This document shows, piece by piece, positions 1-7,775 of a DNA stretch of 39,717 nucleotides. The first letter of the stretch is position 1. Every line of letters begins with the position of its first letter. The notes beneath the pieces are model-generated. The model ran no database searches and was not told where the DNA came from. It worked only from the letters and a program-made list of their open reading frames with translations. The stretch is from Bacteroidota bacterium (lineage in GTDB: Bacteria; Bacteroidota; Bacteroidia; Chitinophagales; Saprospiraceae): contig JAKQJD010000573.1 of the NCBI GenBank assembly GCA_029561355.1, forward strand, positions 1-39,717, written 5' to 3'. The translations under genes and the position numbers were made by a program.

Positions 1-110
1 CCGCTTCGCTCGTCGGAAGGTGCGGAGATGGGGAAAGTGATTTGGGCGAAGAGGGCAGCCCGGCTGATCAACAGCGTAAAACCCAGGAGGACACGGGTCA
101 ATTGTTTCAT
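1..110 (-). CDS. N-terminus of a secreted protein (partial)
   Basis: Reading the minus strand from an ATG at 110 gives about 36 residues before the window edge. They start MKQLTRVLLGFTLLISRAA and continue through a hydrophobic stretch to an LFAQ site, a typical Bacteroidota Sec signal peptide cleaved after AQ. The rest of the gene lies outside the window, so its function cannot be judged. It follows the 89-residue gene on the same strand after a gap of about 100 nt. Confidence 0.6.
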   Translation of the reverse strand, partial: MKQLTRVLLGFTLLISRAALFAQITFPISAPSDERS

Positions 111-208
111 GAAAGTGAATTTTGCGCCGTGAAAATAGGGATACAAAGATTTTCAAGTTCAGTTTTCCACAGATATTCCGTCTTTGGGCCACATAAATAA
201 TCAATAAT

Positions 209-478
209 CTAAGCACCTAGGAAATCGGAAATAGATTCCCAGAGCCCTTTTTTATTATTTTTTAATTGCATTTTTGAAATTAAGTCTTTCTCGATTTCTT
301 TTAATCGTGCCAAATCTTCAGGGTCGAAAAAATGAAGTGTAGTCGTGGCTTCTTGATTCGACAAGGAAATGCCATTAAGATTCGAATGGTCTATAATTCG
401 CTTAAAAATCGCTTCTTCAGAATTTGATGAAAGGACTTCAAACTCAATTTGGTTTTCGAAAATCTTAGTGTCTTGCAT
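209..478 (-). CDS. Small hypothetical protein, partner of the upstream GAF-like membrane protein
   Basis: An 89-residue protein with no recognised family. It is acidic and polar, with a likely helical segment near residues 52-70 (LARLKEIEKDLISKMQ) and no signal peptide or membrane helix. Its start overlaps the last 14 nt of the upstream gene on the same strand, so the two are probably translationally coupled and co-transcribed. Both are visibly AT-rich with AT-ending codons, unlike the genes from 2 kb onward, which suggests they arrived together by transfer. Function unknown. Confidence 0.65.
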   Translation of the reverse strand: MQDTKIFENQIEFEVLSSNSEEAIFKRIIDHSNLNGISLSNQEATTTLHFFDPEDLARLKEIEKDLISKMQLKNNKKGLWESISDFLGA

Positions 479-1382
479 TAGTTCTGTTTTTAAAACGATT
501 TCTTTCTGAAATTATATCATAAATACCGTCTGCTACTCCTTCGAGAATAGCAATTTCGTATTTTGATTTAAATGCATTTTTTTTATCACTGTCAACGCAG
601 ATGAAGCCCCTGCAATCGGAGTTAGGTTGCCTAATATTTAGTAATGGAACAATTGGATGAACAAGCTCACTTTCATATGGTAGAATGCCTCCTTCATATG
701 AAGGCCTGCTTGTTGACTCGTAATTAGATGTGCTCTTAACAAAATTGTTTAGATAGTATTTTTCTCGACTACCTTCAATCACCCTATTAAACGCATATAT
801 AAATGCAGTATTTCCAATCAAAGTATGTTTAATCCGTTCATACTCTTTTGTATCTCTCTTTTTATGCTCAACATTTCTAGCAAGATTGAACATAACCGTT
901 TTTTCATGTACCTTACTATCTGCGACAGGTACCTTAATTGATACACAGCAATTGCTATTGGTTGTAGTATCAAAAATTTTTTTTAAGGTGCTGCAAAATG
1001 AAAGCATTGTTTTCATAAATTCTTCATCTTGATGCCCGGGCGTTTTTCGATATAAATGAGTTTGAGCAAAACTATCTGTTAGAAGGATGATTGCTTCTCC
1101 ATAGTTGGAGTTCAAATAAATCTCGTGATAGTACTTCATTCCATTTCTTATAAAAATAAGTACGAAACGAAATACAAAAAAAACTCCTAAGGCTATTACC
1201 GCAGATTTGACAGAGTCTTCAATTTCTAAGCCAAAAAAATTTTTTCCAATTTGCAATAAACCTAAAATAGCACCTACGCTACCAATAAGCCAACTCCAAA
1301 ATTTTAGCGCTAAAGTTTGTTTGATTGAAATTTTAACTAGGTCCCAAATTTTTCCATAATTAAATGTATCGAAGGCTGTCAT
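465..1382 (-). CDS. Two-helix membrane protein with a GAF-like cytoplasmic domain
   Basis: A 305-residue protein. Two hydrophobic segments lie near residues 28-46 and 58-78, giving an N-terminal membrane hairpin. Residues about 90-300 look like a GAF-type sensory fold: the segment LPYESELVHPIVPL (233-246) followed by GFICVDS (259-265) and a helical tail matches the pattern in which GAF domains end (PI, then G-x-(L/I)-x-VDS). No kinase, cyclase or HTH is attached, so output must pass through another protein, perhaps the 89-residue partner whose start overlaps its stop. The gene is strongly AT-rich. The GAF assignment is by eye and is an inference. A defence or stress-sensing role is possible but not shown. 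Confidence 0.7.
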   Translation of the reverse strand: MTAFDTFNYGKIWDLVKISIKQTLALKFWSWLIGSVGAILGLLQIGKNFFGLEIEDSVKSAVIALGVFFVFRFVLIFIRNGMKYYHEIYLNSNYGEAIILLTDSFAQTHLYRKTPGHQDEEFMKTMLSFCSTLKKIFDTTTNSNCCVSIKVPVADSKVHEKTVMFNLARNVEHKKRDTKEYERIKHTLIGNTAFIYAFNRVIEGSREKYYLNNFVKSTSNYESTSRPSYEGGILPYESELVHPIVPLLNIRQPNSDCRGFICVDSDKKNAFKSKYEIAILEGVADGIYDIISERNRFKNRTNARH

Positions 1383-1399
1383 GCTATAATTGATTATTG

Positions 1400-1552
1400 A
1401 TGTTTAGAGAAATAAAGAATTTCTCTGATATAAATACATTTCTAAATTCGTTGGATTTTCATATCCTTAATAAACAAGACATGGTGGTCTCAATTCTTAC
1501 GAAAATCTTCTTGGATCCTAACGCAATAAAAGAAATGGCTAAGGTAGCCTAA
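1400..1552 (+). CDS. Possible 50-residue small protein
   Basis: An ATG-to-TAA frame of 50 residues (starts MFREIKNFSDINTFLNSLDF), divergent from the GAF-like gene with 17 nt between the two starts. TATAAT occurs at 1385-1390. The frame is followed by an imperfect hairpin (arms GTTGTA and TACAAC near 1554-1570) and a T-rich run at 1581-1587 that could end a short transcript. It shares the AT-rich composition of its neighbour. No family is recognised and it may be chance. Confidence 0.3.
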   Translation: MFREIKNFSDINTFLNSLDFHILNKQDMVVSILTKIFLDPNAIKEMAKVA

Positions 1553-1645
1553 GTTGTAAATTATACAACATTATAGGTAGTTTTTTGTGCCAAAAGTCAT
1601 TTAAACTCCTGTACTCATGATGAAATTGCACTGATTTTAATAGTG

Positions 1646-1837
1646 CTAGCGTTCGTCACCAGATTTTTCATTGGATGTTTCCTTCTTCTCTTTCATCCGT
1701 CCCGCCTCTTTCAGCGCCTGGTGTATCATCCATTCCAGTTGGCCGTTCACGCTGCGAAACTCGTCGGCAGCCCATTTCTCGAGGGCAGCGTAGGTGGCCT
1801 CGTCGATGCGGAGTACGAAAGATTTTTTTGCAGACAT
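1646..1837 (-). CDS. Arc-type ribbon-helix-helix DNA-binding protein
   Basis: 63 residues from the ATG at 1837. A longer frame to 1900 runs into repeat DNA, so I prefer the inner start MSAKKSFVLRID. The sequence fits an Arc/MetJ-like RHH fold: a beta strand KSFVLRID, helix EATYAALEKWAADEF, turn RSVNG and helix QLEWMIHQALKEAG. Such proteins dimerise and bind DNA through the N-terminal strand. The C-terminus is a charged tail. It lies downstream of the SPFH gene on the same strand, separated by a 160-nt inverted repeat. I recall a similar RHH gene beside SPFH genes in other Bacteroidota, so autoregulation of the pair is plausible but unproven. Confidence 0.8.
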   Translation of the reverse strand: MSAKKSFVLRIDEATYAALEKWAADEFRSVNGQLEWMIHQALKEAGRMKEKKETSNEKSGDER

Positions 1838-1854
1838 GCGATAGAAATGTGAGA

Positions 1855-1997
1855 AGTGAGAAGTGAGAAGTGAGAGGGTGAGAGCCGGCTTCGATTTCAC
1901 CTGACTACTTTTGGCATCCTTTTATTGGAATGCACAAGTAATCAGGTGTAATCGAAGTCGGCTCTCACTTTCTCACCTCTCACCCTCTCACCTCTAA
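1855..1997. repeat. Imperfect inverted repeat built on GTGAGAAGTGAGAAG words
   Basis: The left arm consists of GTGAGAA-type words and then AGAGCCGGCTTCGATTTCAC up to 1904. The right arm (1942 to 1997) reads back the same segment with a few mismatches, then CTCACC-type words. Best-matching arms are about 1869-1904 and 1942-1977, with a 37-nt loop. It fills the gap between the SPFH stop and the RHH start and could fold as a long hairpin in the transcript. Confidence 0.8.
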
Positions 1998-2849
1998 TTA
2001 ATGGTGTAGGGTGCCCGTGTTTACGATTGGTTGTGCGTTGCGGTCGCCGCAAAGAACGACCAGCAGGTTGCTGACCATGGCGGCTTTTTTCTCTTCGTCG
2101 AGTTCGACGATTTTTTTGTGCGAAAGTTGTTCGAGGGCCATTTCGACCATACCGACGGCGCCTTCCACGATTTTGGCGCGGGCGGCCACGATAGCGGTGG
2201 CTTGCTGGCGCTGTAGCATGGCGCCCGCAATTTCAGTTGCGTAGGCCAGGTTGTTGATACGCGCCTCGATAACTTCGATGCCGGCGATTTGCAGGCGTTC
2301 GGTGATCTCGTGGGCCAGTTGGTGGTTCACCTCGTCGGATGACGTACGCAGGGAAACGGTGGCGGTTTCGTCTTCCAGATTGTCGTAACTGTACAGGCCG
2401 GCCAGTTTGCGCACAGCGGCTTCACTCTGTATTTTGATGAAATCTGGGTAGTTCTCCACATCGAACGTCGCTTTGAACGTATCGCGGACGCGGTACATGA
2501 CCACGGCGCCGATCATGATCGGATTGCCTTGTTTGTCGTTCACTTTGATCATCGGAACGTCGAGGGTAACAGCGCGCAGCGAGATTTTTTTCTTCGAGAA
2601 AAAAGGGTTGGCGTAAAAAAATCCGCTTTCCCGGATGGTTCCGATGTAGTTTCCGAAGAGGTTGAGTACCCGGCTGTTATTGGGTTCGATGGCCAGGAAG
2701 CCCGGGGCAATAATCAACAGGTCGACCAAAATGAGAATGACACCGGCAGCGAACAATTTCATTACAAACAGCGCGATGCCTGCTGCCAGCAGCAAAAAGA
2801 CGACCCCTAACATGGCCCAGCCTGAAGTTGGTTTTATAATTTTTTCCAT
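1998..2849 (-). CDS. SPFH/band-7 domain membrane protein
   Basis: 283 residues. Two adjacent hydrophobic segments (about 11-29 and 33-51) anchor the N-terminus. Residues 52-230 form an SPFH (stomatin/prohibitin/flotillin/HflK) domain: [38 protein letters not shown] and the helical ALQRQQA-like segment [25 protein letters not shown]. Such proteins oligomerise in the inner membrane as scaffolds, often modulating proteases or membrane domains. No NfeD-type partner is nearby. A TACATTTG -7 box on the minus strand at 2888-2895 leaves a leader of about 35 nt. The RHH gene lies downstream. Confidence 0.9.
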   Translation of the reverse strand: MEKIIKPTSGWAMLGVVFLLLAAGIALFVMKLFAAGVILILVDLLIIAPGFLAIEPNNSRVLNLFGNYIGTIRESGFFYANPFFSKKKISLRAVTLDVPMIKVNDKQGNPIMIGAVVMYRVRDTFKATFDVENYPDFIKIQSEAAVRKLAGLYSYDNLEDETATVSLRTSSDEVNHQLAHEITERLQIAGIEVIEARINNLAYATEIAGAMLQRQQATAIVAARAKIVEGAVGMVEMALEQLSHKKIVELDEEKKAAMVSNLLVVLCGDRNAQPIVNTGTLHH

Positions 2850-2887
2850 TGTTTTGTGTTGATTTTAGTTTGATATCATTTTGATAG

Positions 2888-2895
2888 CAAATGTA
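2888..2895 (-). promoter_or_regulatory. -7 box TACATTTG for the SPFH gene
   Basis: Exact match to the Bacteroidota -7 consensus TAnnTTTG on the minus strand, 39 nt upstream of the SPFH start codon. No convincing TTTG -33 element was seen. Confidence 0.5.
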
Positions 2896-3012
2896 TGTGC
2901 ATCCGGCTATGTTTGTCAAGGGTTTGGGGCTTGAATTTTCATTTTAAACGACGAATGGGAGCGGCGGTGCGACGAACCGTCGATTTGATGCACCGCATTT
3001 GTGGGCAATTCT

Positions 3013-3102
3013 ACCAGCGTAGAGTAATATTAACCACAAGGGCACGAGGGCACTACGCATAGTGTCCTCGTGCCCTTGTGGTTAATATTACTCTACGCTG
3101 GT
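3013..3102. repeat. 90-bp near-perfect palindrome (TTAACCACAAGGGCACGAGG word)
   Basis: Two 43-nt arms (3013-3055 and 3060-3102) differ at one position and enclose a 4-nt loop, CGCA. The arms contain TTAACCACAAGGGCACGAGG. A single-arm relative, TTAACCACAAAGGACACAAA, lies at about 5417-5436. It sits between the SPFH promoter and the terminator of the Cys-rich gene. It could be a palindromic mobile remnant or a transcription barrier. Confidence 0.9.
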
Positions 3103-3106
3103 TTCG

Positions 3107-3145
3107 AAAATCCGCATCAATCCGCCTGATCCGCAAAATCCGAGT
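3107..3145. repeat. Single-arm ATCCGC word repeat
   Basis: Four successive ATCCG-type words (ATCCGCATC, ATCCGCCTG, ATCCGCAAA, ATCCGAG) directly beside the 90-bp palindrome. The same word forms the 47-nt palindrome arms at 12228-12350 and recurs at 31267-31350. Confidence 0.6.
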
Positions 3146-3157
3146 TCCCATCTCAAA

Positions 3158-3196
3158 CAAAAAATCCCGAATGCTTCACAAAGGAAACATTCGGGA
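3158..3196 (-). terminator. Intrinsic terminator of the Cys-rich protein gene
   Basis: A perfect 9-bp stem (3165-3173 with 3188-3196, TCCCGAATG/CATTCGGGA) with a 14-nt loop. On the minus strand it is followed by six T residues (complement of 3159-3164). It lies about 33 nt beyond the stop of the minus-strand gene at 3229. Confidence 0.85.
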
Positions 3197-3228
3197 CCGG
3201 TTATATAGAAGGACTAAGCCTCCGCAAT

Positions 3229-3615
3229 TTATTGCTCTTGCTCTTTCGCGCAGGATTTGCCTGCGGTTTTGCCGGCGCAGCATGCTTTTCCGGTGGTAGC
3301 AGCCGAGCAGGATTTTTTCGTCATGTCTGCTTTGTCGGAAGCGGTAGCAGTTTTAGGCGCTACGTTTACGAATGCGTTGGCAGTTTCGTCGTACTGAACG
3401 CTTACGAAACGTACGTTGCCTTGTGCATCAGCCTCTTTGCGAACATAAGAAACAGTACCGTCGTCAGCCATACGTTTTTCGATGCTGGCATCGGAAGAAG
3501 CGGCTTTGGACATTTTGCTGGCGCATGCGGTTTTACCGGCGCAGCAAGACTGTGCATTGGCGCTCGCCATTCCCAGCGCAAAAATGAAGGCGAAGAAAAA
3601 GATTGCTTTTTTCAT
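3229..3615 (-). CDS. Small secreted Cys-rich protein with duplicated CCAGKTA motif
   Basis: 128 residues. An N-terminal signal peptide (MKKAIFFFAFIFALGMASANAQ) is followed at once by SCCAGKTAC. A near copy, ACCAGKTAGKSC, lies near the C-terminus, and the middle is a small charged beta-like segment (TVSYVRKEADAQGNVRFVSVQYDE). Nine Cys in about 106 mature residues, concentrated at both ends, suggest metal binding or disulfide formation in the periplasm. No known family is recognised. It has its own terminator and a possible -7 box (TACTTTTG, minus strand, 3712-3719), so it is probably monocistronic. Confidence 0.75.
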   Translation of the reverse strand: MKKAIFFFAFIFALGMASANAQSCCAGKTACASKMSKAASSDASIEKRMADDGTVSYVRKEADAQGNVRFVSVQYDETANAFVNVAPKTATASDKADMTKKSCSAATTGKACCAGKTAGKSCAKEQEQ

Positions 3616-3711
3616 GAGTCAATCTGACAATTTTGAAAAGTTAAGAAATACTTGGTGTTTCACGAAGCCTGCAAATGATTGCAAAACCCTGCACAGGCTT
3701 TATTGCGACTT

Positions 3712-3719
3712 CAAAAGTA
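3712..3719 (-). promoter_or_regulatory. -7 box TACTTTTG for the Cys-rich protein gene
   Basis: TAnnTTTG match on the minus strand, giving a leader of roughly 90 nt before the start at 3615. Confidence 0.45.
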
Positions 3720-3771
3720 AACATATTTTTCCCGTAGTTGCCTGTTTCAGAAAACCTTAACAAGCAGCCGC

Positions 3772-5391
3772 CTATTTACCTGCCAGCAGTGCCCGGTACT
3801 TGTCGGGTTCGTTCAGCAATTTGACGGCATCCTTGATTTCCGGATCGTTCACGAGGTTCTTGCGCACCCTGCCGCGCTGGAAATAGTAGCGGCCTACGAT
3901 GTCCTGCTCGATTTCGTGCAGAATGCGGTCGCGATTTTTTACCAGTTCTCCTTTTTTCTCTGCTTTGATCTTGCTTTCCAATTGCGTGATTTCAGTGCCC
4001 AGCGCCAGGTTTTCATTCAGGGAAATATCGCGGAGTTCTTTCAGTTTTTTCTCCGTAGCGGTTTGGTAGTCGAAATTTTTACCCTGCACGTATTGTGCGA
4101 ACCCGTCGAAATCCGTGAATTCGAATACTTCGATGGAGTCGATGTTAGCATGTTTCTGTGTAAAATCGGTCACGTAATCGAAAATGACGTTTTGCTCCAG
4201 CAAGGCTTTTACGATACCGGCAGCCGTGTCGTGCGGTAATACTACGTCCGGTTTGATGCCGCCGCCGTCGAGCACGATGCGGCCGTTGCGGGTTTTGAAC
4301 TGGGCGCGTTCGGATTCGGGAATGTCTACCGGAGCACCGTTTTTGTAGCGTACCGACTGAATGCAGCGACCCGACGGGACGTAGTATTTGGCGGTGGTGA
4401 GTTTGATGCGTGCGTTGTAGCCGAGTTCTTTGGTGTTTTGTACCAGGCCCTTGCCGTAACTGCGCTGACCCATGATGATGCCGCGGTCGAGATCCTGCAA
4501 AGCGCCGGAAGTGACCTCACTGGCGGAAGCGCTGTGGCTGTCCATCAGTACCACGAGCGGAATGTCTTTATCTACCGGTGCGTGCTGGGTTTTCAGGCTG
4601 ATGTCCCATTCCGGTACTTTCCCTTTGGTGCTGGCGACGAACTCGCCTTTGGGCACGAACACGTTTACCAGGTTGATGGCTTCGTTGAGCAGACCGCCGC
4701 CATTGCCGCGTAGGTCGAGGATCACGCCTTTCAGGTTCGGGTTTTTTTCTTTCAGCGTACGCAGCGCGTTGCCCACGTTTTCGCCGGCATCCTGCGAGAA
4801 GGTGGTCAGGTTGATGTAACCCACGCCATCGGCCACGAGGCCGGAGTGCGGTACGTTGGGAATGATCACTTCGCCGCGTTCGAGCGTGATGTTCAGGTCC
4901 TTCTTTTCGCCGGCGCGGCGCACTACCAGTTGCGATTTGGTGCCCGGGAAGCCGCGCAGGAAATCGAGTACCTGGTTTTCGGTTTTGCCCTTGGCGTTCT
5001 GGCCGTCGATAGCAATGAACGAATCGCCCACTTTCAGGCCCGCCTTGTGCGCAGGGCTGTTTTCATAAATTTCTGTGATCACGACATAGTCGCCGATGCG
5101 TTTGCCCTGGGCGCCCACACCATTGTACGTGCCGTCTACCTGAATGCGGTAGCCCTCGATATCCGTTTCGGAAATGTAGTTGGTAAACGGATCGAGCCCT
5201 TCGAGCATGGCGTCGAGGCCCTGCCGCATAAGTTTGTTGGGGTCGAGTTCGTCCACATAGGAGTGGTTCACTTCGCGGTAGGCATTGGCGAAGATTTCCA
5301 TGTTTTTGGCAATGTCGAAGTATTTGCCCTGGGCAGATACAACGCCTGCCAGCAGGAAAAAGACCGGGAGAAATTTGAGTTTGCGAATCAT
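3772..5391 (-). CDS. S41-family C-terminal processing peptidase (CtpA/Prc type)
   Basis: 539 residues from the ATG at 5391. A longer frame to 5487 would put an implausible Cys-rich leader before the signal peptide MIRKLKFLPVFFLLAGVVSAQ. Residues 25-80 form the N-terminal helical cap, 85-165 a PDZ domain (GVGAQGKRIGDYVVITEI, AGLKVGDSFIAIDG), and 170-415 the S41 core. Visible catalytic elements are the Ser cluster SASASE (287-292) and the Lys of YGKGLVQ (Lys314); VILDLRGNGGGLL (223-235) is the family core strand. The C-terminal 120 residues are helical. The enzyme should cut secreted or outer-membrane proteins in the periplasm. The alpha/beta hydrolase gene lies 92 nt upstream on the same strand, separated by a repeat arm. 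Confidence 0.95.
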   Translation of the reverse strand: MIRKLKFLPVFFLLAGVVSAQGKYFDIAKNMEIFANAYREVNHSYVDELDPNKLMRQGLDAMLEGLDPFTNYISETDIEGYRIQVDGTYNGVGAQGKRIGDYVVITEIYENSPAHKAGLKVGDSFIAIDGQNAKGKTENQVLDFLRGFPGTKSQLVVRRAGEKKDLNITLERGEVIIPNVPHSGLVADGVGYINLTTFSQDAGENVGNALRTLKEKNPNLKGVILDLRGNGGGLLNEAINLVNVFVPKGEFVASTKGKVPEWDISLKTQHAPVDKDIPLVVLMDSHSASASEVTSGALQDLDRGIIMGQRSYGKGLVQNTKELGYNARIKLTTAKYYVPSGRCIQSVRYKNGAPVDIPESERAQFKTRNGRIVLDGGGIKPDVVLPHDTAAGIVKALLEQNVIFDYVTDFTQKHANIDSIEVFEFTDFDGFAQYVQGKNFDYQTATEKKLKELRDISLNENLALGTEITQLESKIKAEKKGELVKNRDRILHEIEQDIVGRYYFQRGRVRKNLVNDPEIKDAVKLLNEPDKYRALLAGK

Positions 5392-5416
5392 GCTTATTTG
5401 TTGAGTAGAAGGGAAT

Positions 5417-5455
5417 TTAACCACAAAGGACACAAAGGTTTTGCACAAGGTGCAC
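5417..5455. repeat. Single-arm TTAACCACAAAGGACACAAA repeat
   Basis: Relative of the palindrome arm at 3013-3055, here as one arm only. It lies between the hydrolase stop and the protease start and is followed by GCACAAGGTGCACGAG. Confidence 0.6.
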
Positions 5456-5483
5456 GAGTTTGTCGCGCCTTGAGATAAAATCC

Positions 5484-6245
5484 TCACTGCGTTAAAAAAT
5501 CTTTCAGTGTTTGCAGTAATTCATTCGGTTTGTCGGCGTGCACCCAGTGTCCCGCGCCTTCGATCGTAACGACCCGGGCTTTCGGGAACAGGGAATGTAT
5601 CAACGGAATATCCTTGTCTTTGATATAATCGGAGCGGCTTCCGCGAATAAAAAGTGCCGGTTTATCATAAGGTTCTCCGGTTACTCCGGCCAGGATATCG
5701 CTGTAATGCGTCCAAAGTACCGGCAGGTTTATTTTCCAGGTAAAACGGCCGTCGTCTTCGCGGGTTACATTTTTTAACAGGAATTGTCGTGTGCCGGTGT
5801 CGGGAATCCTGTCTGTAAGATAGGCTTCGATGTCTTTCCGGCTGGTCATTTTCGACAAATCCAGGTCCAGCAAGGCGCGAAAAATCGAAGAATGGTTGTC
5901 TTCGGCTTTGCCGGGTTCCATATCTACTACCACCAGGCGGTCTACCATTTCCGGGTGCGTCAGTGCCAGTTGCATCGCCACCTTGCCGCCCATGCTGTGC
6001 CCGATGACCGCAGCGGAAAACATCCAGTGTTTTTCCAGAAACTGACGGATGTCTTCCGCCATTTCCGGGTATGAATGTTTGTCTGCATGCGGCGAACGGC
6101 CATGGTTGCGCAGGTCGGGCGTAACGACCAGAAACTGATCGGACAGACCTTTGGCAATTGTTTGCCAGTTGTCGGAAAAGCCGAACAGGCCGTGCAGGAT
6201 CAGGACCGGACTGCCTTGTCCGAATTCGCGGTAAAAGAGTTCCAT
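5484..6245 (-). CDS. Alpha/beta-fold hydrolase (YbfF-like esterase)
   Basis: 253 residues, the usual length for the YbfF/BioH-like group. Visible features: oxyanion-hole HGLFG (18-22), the loop FSDNW, nucleophile elbow GHSMGG (82-87, Ser84), the acid-bearing segment FIRGSRSDYI, and GAGHWVHADKP carrying the catalytic His. No signal peptide, so cytoplasmic. The likely reaction is hydrolysis of a short acyl ester or thioester; the physiological substrate cannot be read from sequence. It is divergent from the recA side and probably the first gene of the segment running into the S41 protease. Confidence 0.9.
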   Translation of the reverse strand: MELFYREFGQGSPVLILHGLFGFSDNWQTIAKGLSDQFLVVTPDLRNHGRSPHADKHSYPEMAEDIRQFLEKHWMFSAAVIGHSMGGKVAMQLALTHPEMVDRLVVVDMEPGKAEDNHSSIFRALLDLDLSKMTSRKDIEAYLTDRIPDTGTRQFLLKNVTREDDGRFTWKINLPVLWTHYSDILAGVTGEPYDKPALFIRGSRSDYIKDKDIPLIHSLFPKARVVTIEGAGHWVHADKPNELLQTLKDFLTQ

Positions 6246-6294
6246 TTTTTCTTCGAATGCCGGAATGACCGGTTTTTAACACCTTTAAATTATG

Positions 6295-6302
6295 TATGTT
6301 TG
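6295..6302 (+). promoter_or_regulatory. -7 box TATGTTTG upstream of the recA leader or candidate small RNA
   Basis: TAnnTTTG match on the plus strand, about 295 nt before the recA start. There is no credible reading frame between it and recA, so it would drive either a long recA leader or a separate small RNA. Confidence 0.4.
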
Positions 6303-6308
6303 CCTGAT

Positions 6309-6500
6309 GGCAAACGTTCGGTTATCATTAAGTTTTGGTTACCCGCTTTTGAACGGCCAGAGCATGTTGAGTTTTTCGTTTGCAATCCGGCAATGAAAAT
6401 CAACATGCTCGTAAAGGATCAATCGGATGGCTCTCCGGCGCACCGCTGGTTTTCAATATTTCCTTTCTAAGGAAATGTCAACCGGCAAAACAATTTTTTT
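6309..6500 (+). ncRNA. Candidate structured RNA upstream of recA
   Basis: About 190 nt without a coding frame, starting after a TAnnTTTG box. It contains an 11-bp stem (6360-6370 with 6400-6410, GAGCATGTTGA/TCAACATGCTC) that encloses a smaller TTGC/GCAA hairpin. A second hairpin has an 8-bp stem (6458-6465 with 6469-6476, loop TCT) extended below an internal loop by GGTT/AACC (6448-6451 with 6480-6483). Seven T residues follow at 6494-6500, which would suit an intrinsic terminator. recA has its own -7 box at 6544-6551, so this may be an independent small RNA. It could also be part of the recA 5' leader. Not matched to any family. Confidence 0.35.
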
Positions 6501-6543
6501 AAAAATAAAAGACAAAATGTTTTTTAAATACAAACACTTTGTT

Positions 6544-6551
6544 TATTTTTG
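6544..6551 (+). promoter_or_regulatory. -7 box TATTTTTG for recA
   Basis: TAnnTTTG match 45 nt upstream of the chosen recA ATG. No clear -33 TTTG at the usual spacing and no recognisable LexA-type operator. Confidence 0.5.
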
Positions 6552-6595
6552 TCCCAGTTTTTAACCATGTATTACCTAAACAGCACGCACCAACC

Positions 6596-7666
6596 ATGGC
6601 AGACGAAAAAGAAAATAAACTTAAAACCCTCCAGTCTACAATAGACCGCCTCGACAAAACGTACGGCAAAGGTACGATTATGCGTCTGGGCGACAAGCAG
6701 GCCGTTGAAGTCGAGGTAATTCCTACCGGCTCCCTTGGTCTGGATATCGCTCTTGGCTGTTACGGGCTTCCCAAAGGCCGTATTATTGAAATATACGGCC
6801 CGGAATCTTCCGGTAAAACCACGCTCGCTATCCATGCGGTGGCAGAGTGCCAGAAACGCGGCGGTATCGCTGCAATCATCGACGCCGAACACGCTTTCGA
6901 CCGTTTTTATGCAGAAGCGCTGGGTGTCGATGTCAACAACCTCCTCATCAGCCAGCCCGACAACGGCGAACAGGCACTGGAAATCGCCGAAAACCTGATT
7001 CGTTCCGGCGCAGTCGACATCCTCGTGATCGACTCTGTGGCGGCACTCGTACCGCGGTCGGAGATCGAAGGTGAAATGGGCGACTCCAAAATGGGTCTCC
7101 AGGCGCGCCTGATGAGCCAGGCTATGCGTAAAATGACCGCCAACATCGGCCGTACCGGCTGCTGCTGTATTTTTATCAACCAGTTGCGTGAAAAAATCGG
7201 TGTGATGTTCGGTAACCCCGAAACCACTACCGGTGGTAACGCCCTCAAATTCTACGCTTCGGTTCGCCTCGACATTCGTAAAAGCGGCGCCGCTATCAAG
7301 GATAAAGATGGCAACCTCGTGGGCAACCAGGTAAAGGTAAAAGTGGTGAAAAATAAACTCGCGCCGCCATTCCGGATTGCGTCTTTCGATATCGTATTCG
7401 GTGAAGGCATTTCCAAAACGGGCGAGATCATCGACCTGGGCTCCGATATGGACATCGTTCAGAAAAGTGGCGCCTGGTACAGTTACAACGGCGTGAAAAT
7501 TGCGCAGGGCCGCGATGCAGCGAAAAACTTCCTGCACGACAACCCGGAAATGGCGCTGGAAATTGAACAAAAAATCAAGGAACGGGTCGCTTCCGGTTCG
7601 CTCAAACCCGCCACAGCAGCAGCCAAAGTGGCCGCGCTGGACGACGGTGAAGAAGATGATTTTTAA
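6596..7666 (+). CDS. recA: Recombinase RecA
   Basis: 356 residues from MADEKENK; an upstream in-frame ATG at 6539 would lie over the promoter. RecA forms ATP-dependent filaments on ssDNA for homologous recombination and SOS signalling. Seen: Walker [10 protein letters not shown] (68-76), the second ATP-site acid in IIDAEHAFD (94-102), Walker [13 protein letters not shown] (140-151), loop L1 [23 protein letters not shown], the conserved [21 protein letters not shown] with loop L2, and an acidic C-terminus DDGEEDDF. Length and motifs are standard. A strong terminator follows, so it is monocistronic, with recJ just beyond. Confidence 0.99.
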   Translation: MADEKENKLKTLQSTIDRLDKTYGKGTIMRLGDKQAVEVEVIPTGSLGLDIALGCYGLPKGRIIEIYGPESSGKTTLAIHAVAECQKRGGIAAIIDAEHAFDRFYAEALGVDVNNLLISQPDNGEQALEIAENLIRSGAVDILVIDSVAALVPRSEIEGEMGDSKMGLQARLMSQAMRKMTANIGRTGCCCIFINQLREKIGVMFGNPETTTGGNALKFYASVRLDIRKSGAAIKDKDGNLVGNQVKVKVVKNKLAPPFRIASFDIVFGEGISKTGEIIDLGSDMDIVQKSGAWYSYNGVKIAQGRDAAKNFLHDNPEMALEIEQKIKERVASGSLKPATAAAKVAALDDGEEDDF

Positions 7667-7685
7667 GCATCTAAATTGATAGTGC

Positions 7686-7734
7686 AAAACCCCGGATCGA
7701 AGGATTTTTCCTCCATCCGGGGTTTTGTTTTTAG
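7686..7734 (+). terminator. Intrinsic terminator of recA
   Basis: A perfect 12-bp stem (7686-7697 with 7715-7726, AAAACCCCGGAT/ATCCGGGGTTTT) followed by GTTTTTA, 20 nt after the recA stop. Confidence 0.9.
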
Positions 7735-7775
7735 CGCGGCTTATCTTCGCTCCCTGAAACACTACGAAACACGCA

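Noticed and set aside
5391-5487. Extended N-terminus of the S41 protease overlapping the hydrolase stop
   Set aside because: It would be translated from a repeat arm and sit before a complete signal peptide, so the ATG at 5391 is preferred.
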